From: Paracidovorax oryzae ATCC 19882
GTDB lineage: Bacteria; Pseudomonadota; Gammaproteobacteria; Burkholderiales; Burkholderiaceae_C
DNA length: 64,000 nucleotides
Reading direction: 5' to 3'
Assembly (NCBI RefSeq): GCF_000687165.1
Contig: NZ_JMKU01000021.1
Location: forward strand, 1 to 64,000
This document shows, piece by piece, positions 1-7,730 of the stretch (position 1 is the first letter of the stretch; every line of letters begins with the position of its first letter). Under the pieces are notes generated by a model. It searched no databases. It saw nothing but the letters and a program-made list of their open reading frames with translations, and was not told the origin of the DNA. Made by a program: the position numbers and the translations under genes.

Positions 1-330
1 AAATGCATCGATGCGCTGCCAGCCATCAGGGGACTGCAGGGCAAGCCGCGCCGCAGGCCTTCGAAGCTGCACGCCGACAAGGGCTACGACTACGCGCGTT
101 GCCGTGCCTATCTGAAGAAGCGGGGCATTGCCAGCAGAATTGCCAGAAGAGGCGTGGAGAGCAGCGAGCGGCTGGGCCGGCATCGCTGGGTGGTGGAGAG
201 AACGCATGGATGGTTTGCAGGCTTTGGCAAGCTGCGCATCCGCTTCGAGCGGCGGCTGGACATCCACGAAGCGCTGTTGAAACTGGCTGCAGCAATTATC
301 TGTGCGCGCTTCGTGGATCGGTGGTGTTAG
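1..330 (+). CDS. IS5-family transposase, C-terminal part (5' end cut by window edge)
   Basis: Frame 1 is open from the first base to a TAG at 328-330 and gives 109 residues of a DDE transposase C-terminus. Visible hallmarks are HADKGYDY near residue 24, the second-aspartate region of the catalytic triad, and RHRWVVERTHGWF near residue 66, which contains the triad glutamate. These are followed by the basic RIRFERR and a hydrophobic tail, as in the IS427/IS1031-type branch of IS5 elements. The N-terminal half lies outside the window, so whether the element is intact cannot be judged. The annotated longer frame starting at base 3 is an out-of-frame shadow. Confidence 0.85.
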   Translation, partial: KCIDALPAIRGLQGKPRRRPSKLHADKGYDYARCRAYLKKRGIASRIARRGVESSERLGRHRWVVERTHGWFAGFGKLRIRFERRLDIHEALLKLAAAIICARFVDRWC

Positions 331-398
331 CCGCTCTAAAATCAATGACTTACGAGGCCATTTCTGAGAATTTCAGGGGTTTTGCAGACCTTCCCTAG
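331..398 (+). mobile_element. Probable right end of the IS element
   Basis: The 65 bases after the transposase stop contain AGGGGTTTTGCAGACCTTCC at 375-394. Its reverse complement looks like the terminal inverted repeat of IS5-group elements. It is followed by CTAG (395-398), which fits a YTAR-type target duplication. The left end is off-window, so the repeat pairing is inferred and not seen. Base composition drops sharply to AT-rich immediately after this point. Confidence 0.5.
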
Positions 399-642
399 TT
401 GGCAGATTGACATAACAAGTTAGGAGCCTCTGCACGAATCAAAACGAAGTGCTATGAACCACCCCTGCTGCTGCCATCAGGCTCTTCATATTGGGTAATT
501 CGTGGATTTCTCGTTATTCACGCTGGACCTCGGGTGCTTTGGAATCAGCTTGTCAAAGCCTGGTGCGATTCGTGTAGATATTCCTTGGATTTGTAATAGA
601 TGCTTGATGATGATTTTATTTGAATTTTCATGAGGAGGGAGT
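399..642. other. AT-rich intergenic region upstream of the ParA/RelA-SpoT island
   Basis: These 244 bases between the IS end and the parA-like start contain no open frame worth calling. Composition is much more AT-rich than the flanking chromosome, particularly from about 560 onward. A good Shine-Dalgarno (gaggagggag) ends a few bases before the ATG at 643. The promoter of the island must lie here; I could not assign -35/-10 boxes with confidence. Confidence 0.5.
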
Positions 643-1740
643 ATGAAGTCGATAGCTGTTTTTAATAATAAGGGCGGCGTGGGGAAAACAACGCTTGCTT
701 ATCATTTGGCTAGTGCTATGGCCGATCTGGGGAAAAAGACTCTTTTGGTGGATTTAGATCCGCAATCTAATTTAACTCTTTATGGATACTCTCCGGAGGA
801 GCTTGAGGAGTTATGGAAAGAAGAGGATGATTTTATTGAAGATTTTCCTCAGGCAAAAAAAGAAAGTAGTCCGGCGAGATATAAAAAAATAACTTCAACT
901 ACGAGGTCAATTCATTTTCTTCTCAAGCCTACGGAAGATGGCGTAGATGAATTAGAAAACCTACCGCCAGCCAGAAAACTTGCAAAGAATCTTGATCTTC
1001 TGCCTGGCCGTCTTTCAGTTCATATGTTCGAGAACAAGATTGCAAGTCGATGGTCAGAGGCCTTTCAAAGTGATCCTCTAGCAATCAGAACGATTACAAA
1101 TATTAGTAGGATAATAAAATCTTATGGAGCGACAGGACGTTATGACATAGTAATTGTGGACACATCTCCCGCTCTAGGTATACTGAATAAGATAGTTATT
1201 TCGACTGCTGACGCATTCTTGGTTCCATGTGCGCCGGATATGTTTTCGGTCTATGGAATAAAAAATATTGGTAGAGCTTTAAGTTCTTGGATCAAAGACT
1301 TTTCGCTTCTAGAGAAAATTGTCGGAGCACGGCACGCCAAAAACTTGCCCACATCTCCCGTTGTTTTTCTTGGTTTCACTATTTACAATGCGAAAAAGAG
1401 GGGGGATGCTTCAAATGAATGGAAAATTGCAAAAGCACATTACAATTATGCGAAACAAATTCCGGCTGCTGTAAATAATTTCATTCCCAAGGAAACTATT
1501 AGCAAACGGGTCGAGAGCGACATTTCGAATCCAATAGGTGGGACATCTGTTATGTACTCTCATTCAACAATTCCCGGAATGTCTCAGAAATATAGAGTTC
1601 CTATCTGGAGTGTTCCCGATCATGCAAATTTAAGTGCAGAAGATCGGTCAAGCGTTTCACCAAATAGAAATCAATACATAGAAACTGAGTCAGCATATAA
1701 GGAGTTCGCCCAAGATGTGATTTCTCGGTTGGGGGACTAA
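643..1740 (+). CDS. ParA/MinD-like (SIMIBI) ATPase of a two-gene island
   Basis: A 365-residue protein with the deviant Walker A motif KGGVGKTT at residues 10-17, the Walker A' segment LLVDLDPQSNLT at about 34-45, and the Walker B-like IVIVDTSPALG near residue 167, followed by the switch-type segment ADAFLVPCAPD. This is the ParA/Soj/MinD fold, but longer than typical chromosomal Soj, with an insertion after about residue 50 rich in E, D and K. The start is fixed by the strong gaggagggag ribosome site. The stop is one base before the next ATG, so the two genes are almost certainly translationally coupled. No parB-like gene or parS-like repeats are visible, which argues against a plain partition role. 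Codons are AT-rich, unlike the rest of the window, so horizontal acquisition is likely. Confidence 0.9.
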   Translation: MKSIAVFNNKGGVGKTTLAYHLASAMADLGKKTLLVDLDPQSNLTLYGYSPEELEELWKEEDDFIEDFPQAKKESSPARYKKITSTTRSIHFLLKPTEDGVDELENLPPARKLAKNLDLLPGRLSVHMFENKIASRWSEAFQSDPLAIRTITNISRIIKSYGATGRYDIVIVDTSPALGILNKIVISTADAFLVPCAPDMFSVYGIKNIGRALSSWIKDFSLLEKIVGARHAKNLPTSPVVFLGFTIYNAKKRGDASNEWKIAKAHYNYAKQIPAAVNNFIPKETISKRVESDISNPIGGTSVMYSHSTIPGMSQKYRVPIWSVPDHANLSAEDRSSVSPNRNQYIETESAYKEFAQDVISRLGD

Positions 1741-1741
1741 A

Positions 1742-2398
1742 ATGGCTACAACGAATAAAAATCCAGAGTCGGTAAGCAGTATTCTAGAAACTATTAAAGC
1801 GCAATTCCCCGTGATAGAGGGTTTTGGTAACACTGTTGAAGCTATATTGACCAAGGATCCGAGAGTCTATCCAGTAATTCATTCTTTCAAGAGGCGATTG
1901 AAGGGAGAGAAAAGTATAGAAGAAAAAATAAATAAAAAAAGACTTTCTGGTTCGAAAATAGATTCAACCAATGTATTTTCAGAAATTACTGATATATATG
2001 CGGTGAGGTTAATTCACTTATATCCTCATGATATAAAATCAGTTCATGATGTAATAATCGATCATGCCGCAAAGAAAGATTGGATTCTTGCAGAAAAACC
2101 GAAAGCTTACACCTGGGATCCCGATAGTGTTAACTTTCTAAAGTCTTTGGGGCTAAAGTGCGAATTAAAGCCAAGTTTTTACACATCAGTTCATTATTTG
2201 GTAAAACCGAGGAAGAACTCATTGGCTGTTTGTGAAATTCAGGTGCGATCTTTGCTCGAGGAGGTGTGGGGTGAGGTTGATCACAAAATTAAATATAAGG
2301 GACTGACCCAAGACGAACGCATAAATGAGCATCTGGCTGTACTTGCACGGTTGGTTAGTGCAGGATCACGGATTCTTTCGGCAATACAAAAAGGATAG
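1742..2398 (+). CDS. RelA/SpoT-domain nucleotide pyrophosphokinase-like protein (small alarmone synthetase/ToxSAS type)
   Basis: A 218-residue single-domain protein with all synthetase landmarks. These are a basic ATP-binding stretch around R52/K54 with the following Ser and Lys, DIYAVRL with catalytic-type D84 and R89, the G-loop-like YTSVHYLV (Y147, H151), and CEIQVRS with E165 followed by VWGEVDHKIKY (W176, H181). No HD hydrolase, TGS or ACT domain is present, so it resembles stand-alone small alarmone synthetases or toxic ToxSAS enzymes. Family knowledge: such proteins pyrophosphorylate GDP/GTP, adenosine nucleotides or tRNA 3' ends. Which substrate applies here cannot be told from sequence. 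It follows the ParA-like gene by one base and shares its AT-rich composition. Retention of the catalytic residues suggests an active enzyme. Confidence 0.88.
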   Translation: MATTNKNPESVSSILETIKAQFPVIEGFGNTVEAILTKDPRVYPVIHSFKRRLKGEKSIEEKINKKRLSGSKIDSTNVFSEITDIYAVRLIHLYPHDIKSVHDVIIDHAAKKDWILAEKPKAYTWDPDSVNFLKSLGLKCELKPSFYTSVHYLVKPRKNSLAVCEIQVRSLLEEVWGEVDHKIKYKGLTQDERINEHLAVLARLVSAGSRILSAIQKG

Positions 2399-2513
2399 TG
2401 ATCGAGCTGGGCTTTAGGCCTGTTTGCATCATTGAGTTCGTGCATTGCAACGCATGCGGAAATCCACGACGCTGGAAAGTCGCTGCTGCGCCTGCCCCGC
2501 TTGCCAAGGGGCG

Positions 2514-3305
2514 TCAGCAGTCCGGCAGCATGCGCCACGTGTCGGCCGCGCGGCTGACCATGCCGCCGAAGCTGTAGAAGGTGGGCGATGCGGGAGCGGA
2601 AGGCAATGGCATGTCCTGGGCCATTCCAATGGCCTGGAGGTGCTTGTAGGGATTCTTTCTCTCGTCGCCGGGGAAGGCGCCGAACACGGACTGCGGTCCC
2701 GATCCGGAGGGAAGCCCGAGTGGCGTGCCGCCGAGTGCGTCGGCCGAAAACTTCGATGCCGGATCGATGGGCGTGGGAAAGATGCAGAACAGGGGCTCGA
2801 TGCTCTCTTCCAGTTCGCGGTATCCGAGCAGGACCAGCGGCAGGTGCAGCGTCTCACCGACAGGCAGCAGGAATACCGTGCCCACGGGCGCCGTCATCCG
2901 CACCTTCTTCGGTTTTTCGCCGGGCGGCGGGCGGACCTGGACGGGCTTCGGAGGTGGGAGCGTGCTGCCCAGCTGGGCTGCCAGCTTCTGGAGCACCTTC
3001 CTTCTCGCGCCAGCATCGGATGGCGCGTCTGCTTCCCATACGGACAGGTCGCCGCCCGTGGAGAGCAGGGCGAGTGCCCTTTCCTTGACCGGCAGGGTGA
3101 GCCTGCCGTATTTCCACTGCGTATCCGCCAGGGGCAGGACGACCAGGCATTCCAGTTGCCGGTTCGCCGCCAGGCCGGGAAATCGCCCGAGGATGATTTC
3201 CGTGGCCTCTTCTGAGGAATGGCCCTGCCTGAGCAGCCGCACGTAATCATCACGAACATCGCACGCCGTGTCGTCGGCATACAGCCCGGTTCCCCATGCG
3301 CCCAT
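2514..3305 (-). CDS. DUF4259-like protein
   Basis: A 263-residue protein starting MGAWGTGLYADDTACDV, the signature N-terminus of the DUF4259 family (MGAWG-G-x-x-x-D-x-A). The family has no established biochemical function. The N-terminal 80 residues are predicted helical. A Pro/Lys-rich linker (PPPKPVQVRPPPGEKPKK) separates them from a C-terminal part of unknown fold. There is no signal peptide. It lies 33 bases downstream of the FAD dehydrogenase gene on the same strand and may be co-transcribed with it. GC-rich codon usage shows that the core chromosome resumes here, just beyond the AT-rich island. Confidence 0.75.
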   Translation of the reverse strand: MGAWGTGLYADDTACDVRDDYVRLLRQGHSSEEATEIILGRFPGLAANRQLECLVVLPLADTQWKYGRLTLPVKERALALLSTGGDLSVWEADAPSDAGARRKVLQKLAAQLGSTLPPPKPVQVRPPPGEKPKKVRMTAPVGTVFLLPVGETLHLPLVLLGYRELEESIEPLFCIFPTPIDPASKFSADALGGTPLGLPSGSGPQSVFGAFPGDERKNPYKHLQAIGMAQDMPLPSAPASPTFYSFGGMVSRAADTWRMLPDC

Positions 3306-3338
3306 GCAACCCCCCGATATGCCGGCCCGGCAACCGCC

Positions 3339-4763
3339 TCACAGCGCGAAAATCTTCCCCGGATTCAAAATATTCTTCGGATCCAGCGCCTGCTTGATCG
3401 CCCGCATCATCCCCACGGCCCCCGGCCCGGTCTCGTCCAGCAGGAAACCCATCTTGTGGATGCCCACGCCGTGCTCGCCGGTGCAGGTGCCGCCCATGGA
3501 CAGGGCCCGGGCGACGAGCTGGTGGTTGAGCCGCTCGGCCACCATGCGCTCGTCGTCGCTGTTCGGGTCGATCAGGTAGCCGAAGTGGAAGTTGCCGTCG
3601 CCCACGTGGCCGACGAGGAAGTAGGGGATGCCGCTGGCGTCGGCCTCGGCGACGGAATCGAGCAGGCAGTCGGCCAGGCGGCTGATGGGCACGCAGGTGT
3701 CGGTGCTGATGGCGCGGCAGCCGGGGCGGCTTTGCACGGCGGCGAAATAGGCGTTGTGCCGCGCGGTCCACAGGCGCGTGCGCTCCTCGGGCGTAGTGGC
3801 CCATTCGAAGGCGTTGCCGTTCCACTCCTGTGCGATGGACTGCACGGTCTCGGCCTGTTCCTGCACGCCGGCGGGCGAGCCGTGGAATTCCATGAGCAGC
3901 ATCGGTTCCTCGCGCAGGCCGAGCTTGCTGTGGGCGTTCACCATGCGCACCGTGTGCGCGTCGATCAGCTCCACGCGGGCGATCGGCACACCCAGCTGGA
4001 TGGTCTGGATGACGGTGCGCACGGCGGCCTCGATGCTCGGGAACGAGCAGATGGCGGCGCTCACGGCCTCGGGCAGCGGGTAGAGGCGCAGCGTGACTTC
4101 GGTGATGACGCCGAGCGTGCCTTCGCTGCCCACCAGAAGGCGCGTCAGGTCGTAGCCGGCGGCACTCTTCTTGGCGCGGGTGCCGGTGCGGATGGCCTCG
4201 CCCGATGCCGTCACCACTTCGAGCGCGAGCACGTTCTCGCGCATCGTGCCGTAGCGCACGGCGTTGGTGCCGCTGGCGCGCGTGGCGGCCATGCCGCCGA
4301 TGCTGGCGTCCGCGCCCGGGTCGATGGGGAAGAACAGGCCCGTGTCCTTGATGGCCTCGTTGAGCTGCTTGCGCGTGATGCCGGGCTGCACGGTCACGGT
4401 GAGGTCGTCGGCGTCCACGCTCAGCAGGCGGTTCATGCGCGAGACGTCGATGCTGATGCCGCCCTGGATGGCGAGCAGGTGGCCTTCGAGCGACGAGCCC
4501 GCGCCATACGGAATCACGGGCACGTCGTGCTGCGCGGCGAGGCGCACGGCATCGGCCACGTCCTGCGTGCTCTCGGCGAAGACCACGGCCGAGGGCGGCG
4601 GCGCCTGCATCGAGCCTTCGTCGCGCCCGTGCTGCTCGCGCACCGCCTGGGCCAGCGAGCACTGGGTGCCGAATCGGGCCTGCAGCGCGTCCATGAAGGC
4701 TTGCGGCACGGGGCGCAGTCGGATCTCGGGCAGCAGGTGGGCGGTGGCGGTGGGGGCGTTCAT
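3339..4763 (-). CDS. FAD-binding oxidoreductase, D-lactate/glycolate dehydrogenase (GlcD/DLD) type
   Basis: A 474-residue flavoprotein of the vanillyl-alcohol-oxidase/PCMH fold. The FAD-binding half shows the PYGAGSSLEGH and QPGITRKQLNEA segments, the GGMAATRASGTNAVRYGTM loop and the GSEGTLGVITEVTLRLYP motif. The C-terminal cap ends with GEHGVGIHKMGF and the usual NPGKIF tail of D-2-hydroxyacid dehydrogenases. The likely substrate is D-lactate or a related 2-hydroxy acid, with electrons passed to cytochrome or quinone. The ATG at 4763 was chosen because aggagac lies just upstream and homologues start near here. A longer in-frame start at 4931 would cross the neighbouring promoter region. The next gene upstream is divergent. 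Confidence 0.88.
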   Translation of the reverse strand: MNAPTATAHLLPEIRLRPVPQAFMDALQARFGTQCSLAQAVREQHGRDEGSMQAPPPSAVVFAESTQDVADAVRLAAQHDVPVIPYGAGSSLEGHLLAIQGGISIDVSRMNRLLSVDADDLTVTVQPGITRKQLNEAIKDTGLFFPIDPGADASIGGMAATRASGTNAVRYGTMRENVLALEVVTASGEAIRTGTRAKKSAAGYDLTRLLVGSEGTLGVITEVTLRLYPLPEAVSAAICSFPSIEAAVRTVIQTIQLGVPIARVELIDAHTVRMVNAHSKLGLREEPMLLMEFHGSPAGVQEQAETVQSIAQEWNGNAFEWATTPEERTRLWTARHNAYFAAVQSRPGCRAISTDTCVPISRLADCLLDSVAEADASGIPYFLVGHVGDGNFHFGYLIDPNSDDERMVAERLNHQLVARALSMGGTCTGEHGVGIHKMGFLLDETGPGAVGMMRAIKQALDPKNILNPGKIFAL

Positions 4764-4899
4764 GGCGGGTGTCTCCTGGGGGAGATCCATTCTAGGCACC
4801 CTGCCTGCACCATGGGCATGCCTTCCATGGCCAGCACTTGAATGCAATGGGTACGGGCGGTTTACCAAATCGCGTCCTGCCAGCCTGCGCCCGATCTGC

Positions 4900-4961
4900 T
4901 TCGCAAGCCCTTGGCTGTGTTCGCGCCGCACCGTGTCCCCGCATGGGGGTATCGGTAGAGT
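4900..4961 (+). promoter_or_regulatory. Perfect PIP box with -10 element (HrpX/HrpB-type promoter)
   Basis: TTCGC at 4900-4904 and TTCGC at 4920-4924 are separated by exactly 15 bases. After 31 more bases comes TAGAGT (4956-4961), matching the YANNNT -10 of HrpX-dependent promoters. This is the consensus TTCGB-N15-TTCGB-N30-32-YANNNT known from Xanthomonas, Ralstonia and Acidovorax type III secretion regulons. It lies 25 bases before the ATG of the next gene, consistent with a short leader containing the gaggag ribosome site. Confidence 0.88.
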
Positions 4962-4985
4962 CGCCCTCTATTTGAGGAGCCCACC

Positions 4986-5585
4986 ATGGGAAACGCCTGC
5001 ATGCCGATCCGTTCAGCCGGAACAAGAGCGAATCAGCCGCCTCAGGCATCCGGACCGGCCCGGATGCCGTCCGGGAGTAGTCAACGCAGCAGCAGTTATG
5101 CGCCAGCGGCAGAGCTGCCCATCAGTCCGCGGCGCAGAGCCGCTGTAGTGGCGCAGGGATTCGGTGATCTGCCGGACGACATTCAACAGCAGGTGACGGA
5201 CCTGCTGCCCAGAACCGACCGGGGTGCGTTGCGCCAGGCGGGCCCGGCAACCCACCGGGCCCTTCCGCGCAACGAAAGAGACGCCATGCACGCCATGGAA
5301 GGTGCCCACGCGTTGCTGGACATCGGCCCCGATACCCCTGCGGACGAAGTCGCCATGGCGGTACGGCGCGGCGTCGCGGCGGCGGGGAACAAGGATTGGC
5401 AGGACCGTGGCACCTTGCTGGCCGCCGCGCGCCATGCCGTCGGCCTGCTGACGGAACACCCTGAGCAGGCACAACTCCTGGCGCACATCGACGCAGCGGT
5501 CCGGAGCAGCGGGCTGACATCGGAACAATGGCGGAGCGTGGAGGGTATCCACACGATGATGCTCCATGCCCGGCAATTCCGGTAG
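4986..5585 (+). CDS. Candidate type III effector with acylation-like N-terminus and F-box-like motif
   Basis: A 199-residue protein behind a perfect PIP box. The start MGNACM has Gly2 and Cys5, placed like the myristoylated/palmitoylated N-termini of effectors that target the plant plasma membrane. Met6 is not the preferred small residue. Residues 3-50 are rich in Ser, Pro, Gln and Arg with few acidic residues, as expected of a type III secretion signal. Residues about 59-92 (FGDLPDDIQQQV then TDLLPRTD and LRQAG...HRAL) follow the eukaryotic F-box pattern LPxxxxxxIxxxLxxxDLxxLRxV. The rest is predicted helical with no fold I recognise. There is no signal peptide or membrane segment. A good ribosome site (gaggag) precedes the ATG. 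Effector function is inferred from promoter plus protein features. Confidence 0.75.
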   Translation: MGNACMPIRSAGTRANQPPQASGPARMPSGSSQRSSSYAPAAELPISPRRRAAVVAQGFGDLPDDIQQQVTDLLPRTDRGALRQAGPATHRALPRNERDAMHAMEGAHALLDIGPDTPADEVAMAVRRGVAAAGNKDWQDRGTLLAAARHAVGLLTEHPEQAQLLAHIDAAVRSSGLTSEQWRSVEGIHTMMLHARQFR

Positions 5586-5599
5586 CCATACGCACCGAA

Positions 5600-5625
5600 A
5601 CCCGCATGCCTCCTGCCATGCGGGT
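5600..5625 (+). terminator. Hairpin after the effector candidate
   Basis: ACCCGCATG (5600-5608) pairs perfectly with CATGCGGGT (5617-5625) around an 8-base loop, 15 bases after the stop at 5585. No T-run follows, so it may be a weak terminator or an mRNA-stabilising stem. Confidence 0.4.
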
Positions 5626-5706
5626 CGGGTCGGGGAATCACAATCCTGGAGTTCTCGTGGTAGTTGCGCAATCACAGAACGTCGGCAGGACGCTGGAGGC
5701 GGGCCG

Positions 5707-6105
5707 TCAGGATTTGGCGCCTGCCTCGAATTCGGTGCGGGACAGGGCACCGTCGTGGTTGGTGTCCAGTTCCTTGAAATGCTGGCTGATGGCGGGCAGG
5801 CGGGCGGCCTCCTGGGCGCTCAGCTTTCCGTCCTTGTCGGCGTCCGCACGGTCGAACGAGGCGCTGGCGGACGTGGTGGGAGAGGTGCCCCCGAAGGTGG
5901 CGCGGTTGCTGCCCGCGGCGGAGAGTCCCTGGGCGCCCATGGAGGTGGCGCCGGAATGCGATGGCGTGGAGTGTGTTCCCGCCGAGGGCGTGGTGGGGGA
6001 GGTCTGTGCATGCGCCGCGGCGCTTCCCACGGCGATGGCCGCGAAGAGCATCACGCTGCGGGCATCGAAGGAGAGGGTGGGTCGTCGTTGCTGCGTAGCT
6101 GGCAT
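5707..6105 (-). CDS. Secreted/periplasmic EF-hand domain protein
   Basis: A 132-residue protein with an N-terminal signal peptide: basic start, hydrophobic stretch around VMLFAAIAVGSAAAHA, and a likely cleavage after AHA. A Ser/Thr-rich low-complexity linker follows. Two EF-hand calcium loops close the protein: DADKDGKLSAQE at about residues 87-98 and DTNHDGALSRTE at about 114-125. Both have aspartates at loop positions 1, 3 and 5, Gly at 6 and Glu at 12. It probably binds Ca2+ outside the cytoplasm; the physiological role is unknown. It is convergent with the effector candidate, about 120 bases away. Confidence 0.82.
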   Translation of the reverse strand: MPATQQRRPTLSFDARSVMLFAAIAVGSAAAHAQTSPTTPSAGTHSTPSHSGATSMGAQGLSAAGSNRATFGGTSPTTSASASFDRADADKDGKLSAQEAARLPAISQHFKELDTNHDGALSRTEFEAGAKS

Positions 6106-6262
6106 GGATGTCAGGCTCCGTAGAAGTTGAACAGGCCTTCATTCCACCGCAGCATGCCTTGCCGTGCCAGCGCTTTTGCCCGCTGTTGCCCGAGTACACA
6201 TTCGCGCCCCGGATGTAACGGAAAATGGCGCCTCTTCTCCCCAATCCCTCCGGAAGGCACCC

Positions 6263-6850
6263 ATGGGCAACCGATTGACACAGATTGCCACGCGCACGGG
6301 CGACGACGGGCGCACCGGCCTGGGCGACAACTCCCGCGTCTCCAAGCACAGCGCCCGGCCGCACGCCATGGGCGACGTGGACGAGCTCAACTCCCACATC
6401 GGCCTGCTGCTCTGCGAGCCGCTGCCGGAGGACGTGCGCACGCTGCTGGGCGATGTGCAGCACCAGTTGTTCGACCTGGGCGGCGAGCTGTCCATCCCGG
6501 GTTTCGAGCTGCTCAAGGAGGGTGCGCTCGCGCAGTTGGATGCGGCCCTGGCGCGCTACAACGCCACCCTGCCGCGCCTGCAGGAGTTCATCCTGCCCGC
6601 CGGCACGCGCGCGGCGGCGCAGGCGCATGTCTGCCGCACGGTGGCCCGGCGCGCGGAGCGCGCCGTGGTGGCGCTGGGCGAGGCCGAAGGCCTGCGGCCC
6701 GCACCCCGGCAGTACCTGAACCGTCTGTCGGACCTTTTCTTCGTGCTCGCCCGCGTGCTCAACCGCATGGAGGGGGGCGACGACGTGTACTGGCGCAGCG
6801 ACCGCATGGCGCGCGCTGCCGCGCAGGACGAAGGTGCCGACGCGGGATAG
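6263..6850 (+). CDS. Cob(I)alamin adenosyltransferase, PduO/ATR type
   Basis: A 195-residue PduO-type ATP:corrinoid adenosyltransferase. The N-terminal TRTGDDGRTGLGD is the P-loop-like ATP-binding motif. Further hallmarks are GDVDELNSHIGLLL, VQHQLFDLGGEL, the FILPAGTRAAAQAHVCRTVARRAER helix with its conserved arginines, and YLNRLSDLFFVLAR near the C-terminus. It adenosylates cob(I)alamin to coenzyme B12 in the cytoplasm. The ATG at 6263 aligns with the family start and has a ggaagg ribosome site. The upstream in-frame ATG at 6164 adds 33 unrelated residues. No other B12 gene is nearby. Confidence 0.92.
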   Translation: MGNRLTQIATRTGDDGRTGLGDNSRVSKHSARPHAMGDVDELNSHIGLLLCEPLPEDVRTLLGDVQHQLFDLGGELSIPGFELLKEGALAQLDAALARYNATLPRLQEFILPAGTRAAAQAHVCRTVARRAERAVVALGEAEGLRPAPRQYLNRLSDLFFVLARVLNRMEGGDDVYWRSDRMARAAAQDEGADAG

Positions 6851-6910
6851 CCGGCAGCGCTCCGCAGGTGGGCCTGTTCTCCTACGGCTGACGGGAGAAC
6901 CCATGCATTA

Positions 6911-6935
6911 CTTTCCTTTGGCAACAAAAGGAAAG
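6911..6935. repeat. Intergenic stem-loop
   Basis: CTTTCCTTT (6911-6919) and AAAGGAAAG (6927-6935) form a perfect 9-bp stem around a 7-base loop in the 181-base gap between the adenosyltransferase and the glycosyltransferase. Elements of this look recur between genes in beta-proteobacteria. A terminator role is possible, but neither arm is followed by a T-run. Confidence 0.45.
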
Positions 6936-7031
6936 CAGGACGTCAATGGAGTGCGTGGACAAGGCGGGCAGCCGGCAGCCCGGCAGTACGGACGGAGCGG
7001 TGCCCGGCCCGTGTGCCGCGAGGTGGACGCG

Positions 7032-7730
7032 ATGATCGGCATCGTCGTTCCGGTCCACGACGAGGAAGAATGCCTGGACACGTGCCTTCGCGCCCTGCGC
7101 GTGGCTGCGGCCCATCCCCGGCTGCGTGGCGAGGGCGTGGAGATCGTGGTCGCGCTCGACGCCTGTTCCGACCGCTCGGCCGATATCGCGAGGCGCCACC
7201 GCGTGACGGCGCTGGCGCTGGAGCGCCGCAACGTGGGCGCGGCCCGTGCGGCAGGTGCCCGCGCAGCCCTGGATGCGGGTGCCCGCTGGCTGGGCTTCAC
7301 CGATGCCGACAGCACCGTGGCCCCCGACTGGATCGCCAGCCAGCTGGCCCTGGCGAGCGATGTCGTCTGCGGCACCGTCGAAGTGCGTGACTGGCACGGA
7401 TATTCCGGTGACGTGCAGCAGCGTTACCTGGCCGCCTATTCCGACGCACCGGGACACCGGCACATCCATGGCGCCAACCTCGGCGTGGCGTCGGGCGCCT
7501 ATGTGCAGGCCGGGGGCTTTCCCGAGCTGTGCACGGGCGAGGACGTGGCCCTGGTGCGCGCGCTCGAGGCGTCGGGCGCGTCCATCGCGTGGACCGACCT
7601 GCCGCGCGTGGTGACCAGCGCGCGCCGCCGCTGGCGCGCGCCGGACGGCTTCGGCGCCTACCTGGCAGGCCTCGCGGGCCTGCCGGGGCCGGCGGCCATG
7701 GCTTCTGCCGCTGCGGGGGGCGTTGCATGA
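7032..7730 (+). CDS. Family 2 glycosyltransferase
   Basis: A 232-residue GT-A fold enzyme. IVVPVHDEEECLDTCL at the N-terminus is the nucleotide-sugar-binding start of GT2 proteins, VVALDACSDRSADIA matches the first acidic motif, and GFTDADSTV supplies the DxD metal site. HIHGANLGVASGAYVQAGGF and TGEDVALVRALE match the acceptor/ED motif region. No membrane segments are seen. The ATG at 7032 with gaggtgg upstream was chosen over a distant in-frame ATG at 6834. It is the first gene of a four-gene run in which each stop overlaps the next start: its TGA overlaps the next ATG (ATGA at 7727-7730). Sugar donor and acceptor are unknown. Confidence 0.85.
   Translation: MIGIVVPVHDEEECLDTCLRALRVAAAHPRLRGEGVEIVVALDACSDRSADIARRHRVTALALERRNVGAARAAGARAALDAGARWLGFTDADSTVAPDWIASQLALASDVVCGTVEVRDWHGYSGDVQQRYLAAYSDAPGHRHIHGANLGVASGAYVQAGGFPELCTGEDVALVRALEASGASIAWTDLPRVVTSARRRWRAPDGFGAYLAGLAGLPGPAAMASAAAGGVA

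Noticed and set aside
643-1740. Plasmid partition locus
   Set aside because: A ParA-like gene alone suggested an integrated plasmid, but no ParB, no parS-like repeats and no replication gene are present.
3219-4841. 540-codon open frame antisense to the FAD dehydrogenase
   Set aside because: Its protein is His/Ala/Gly-rich without any domain. The opposite strand encodes a clear flavoprotein; long antisense frames are common at this GC content.
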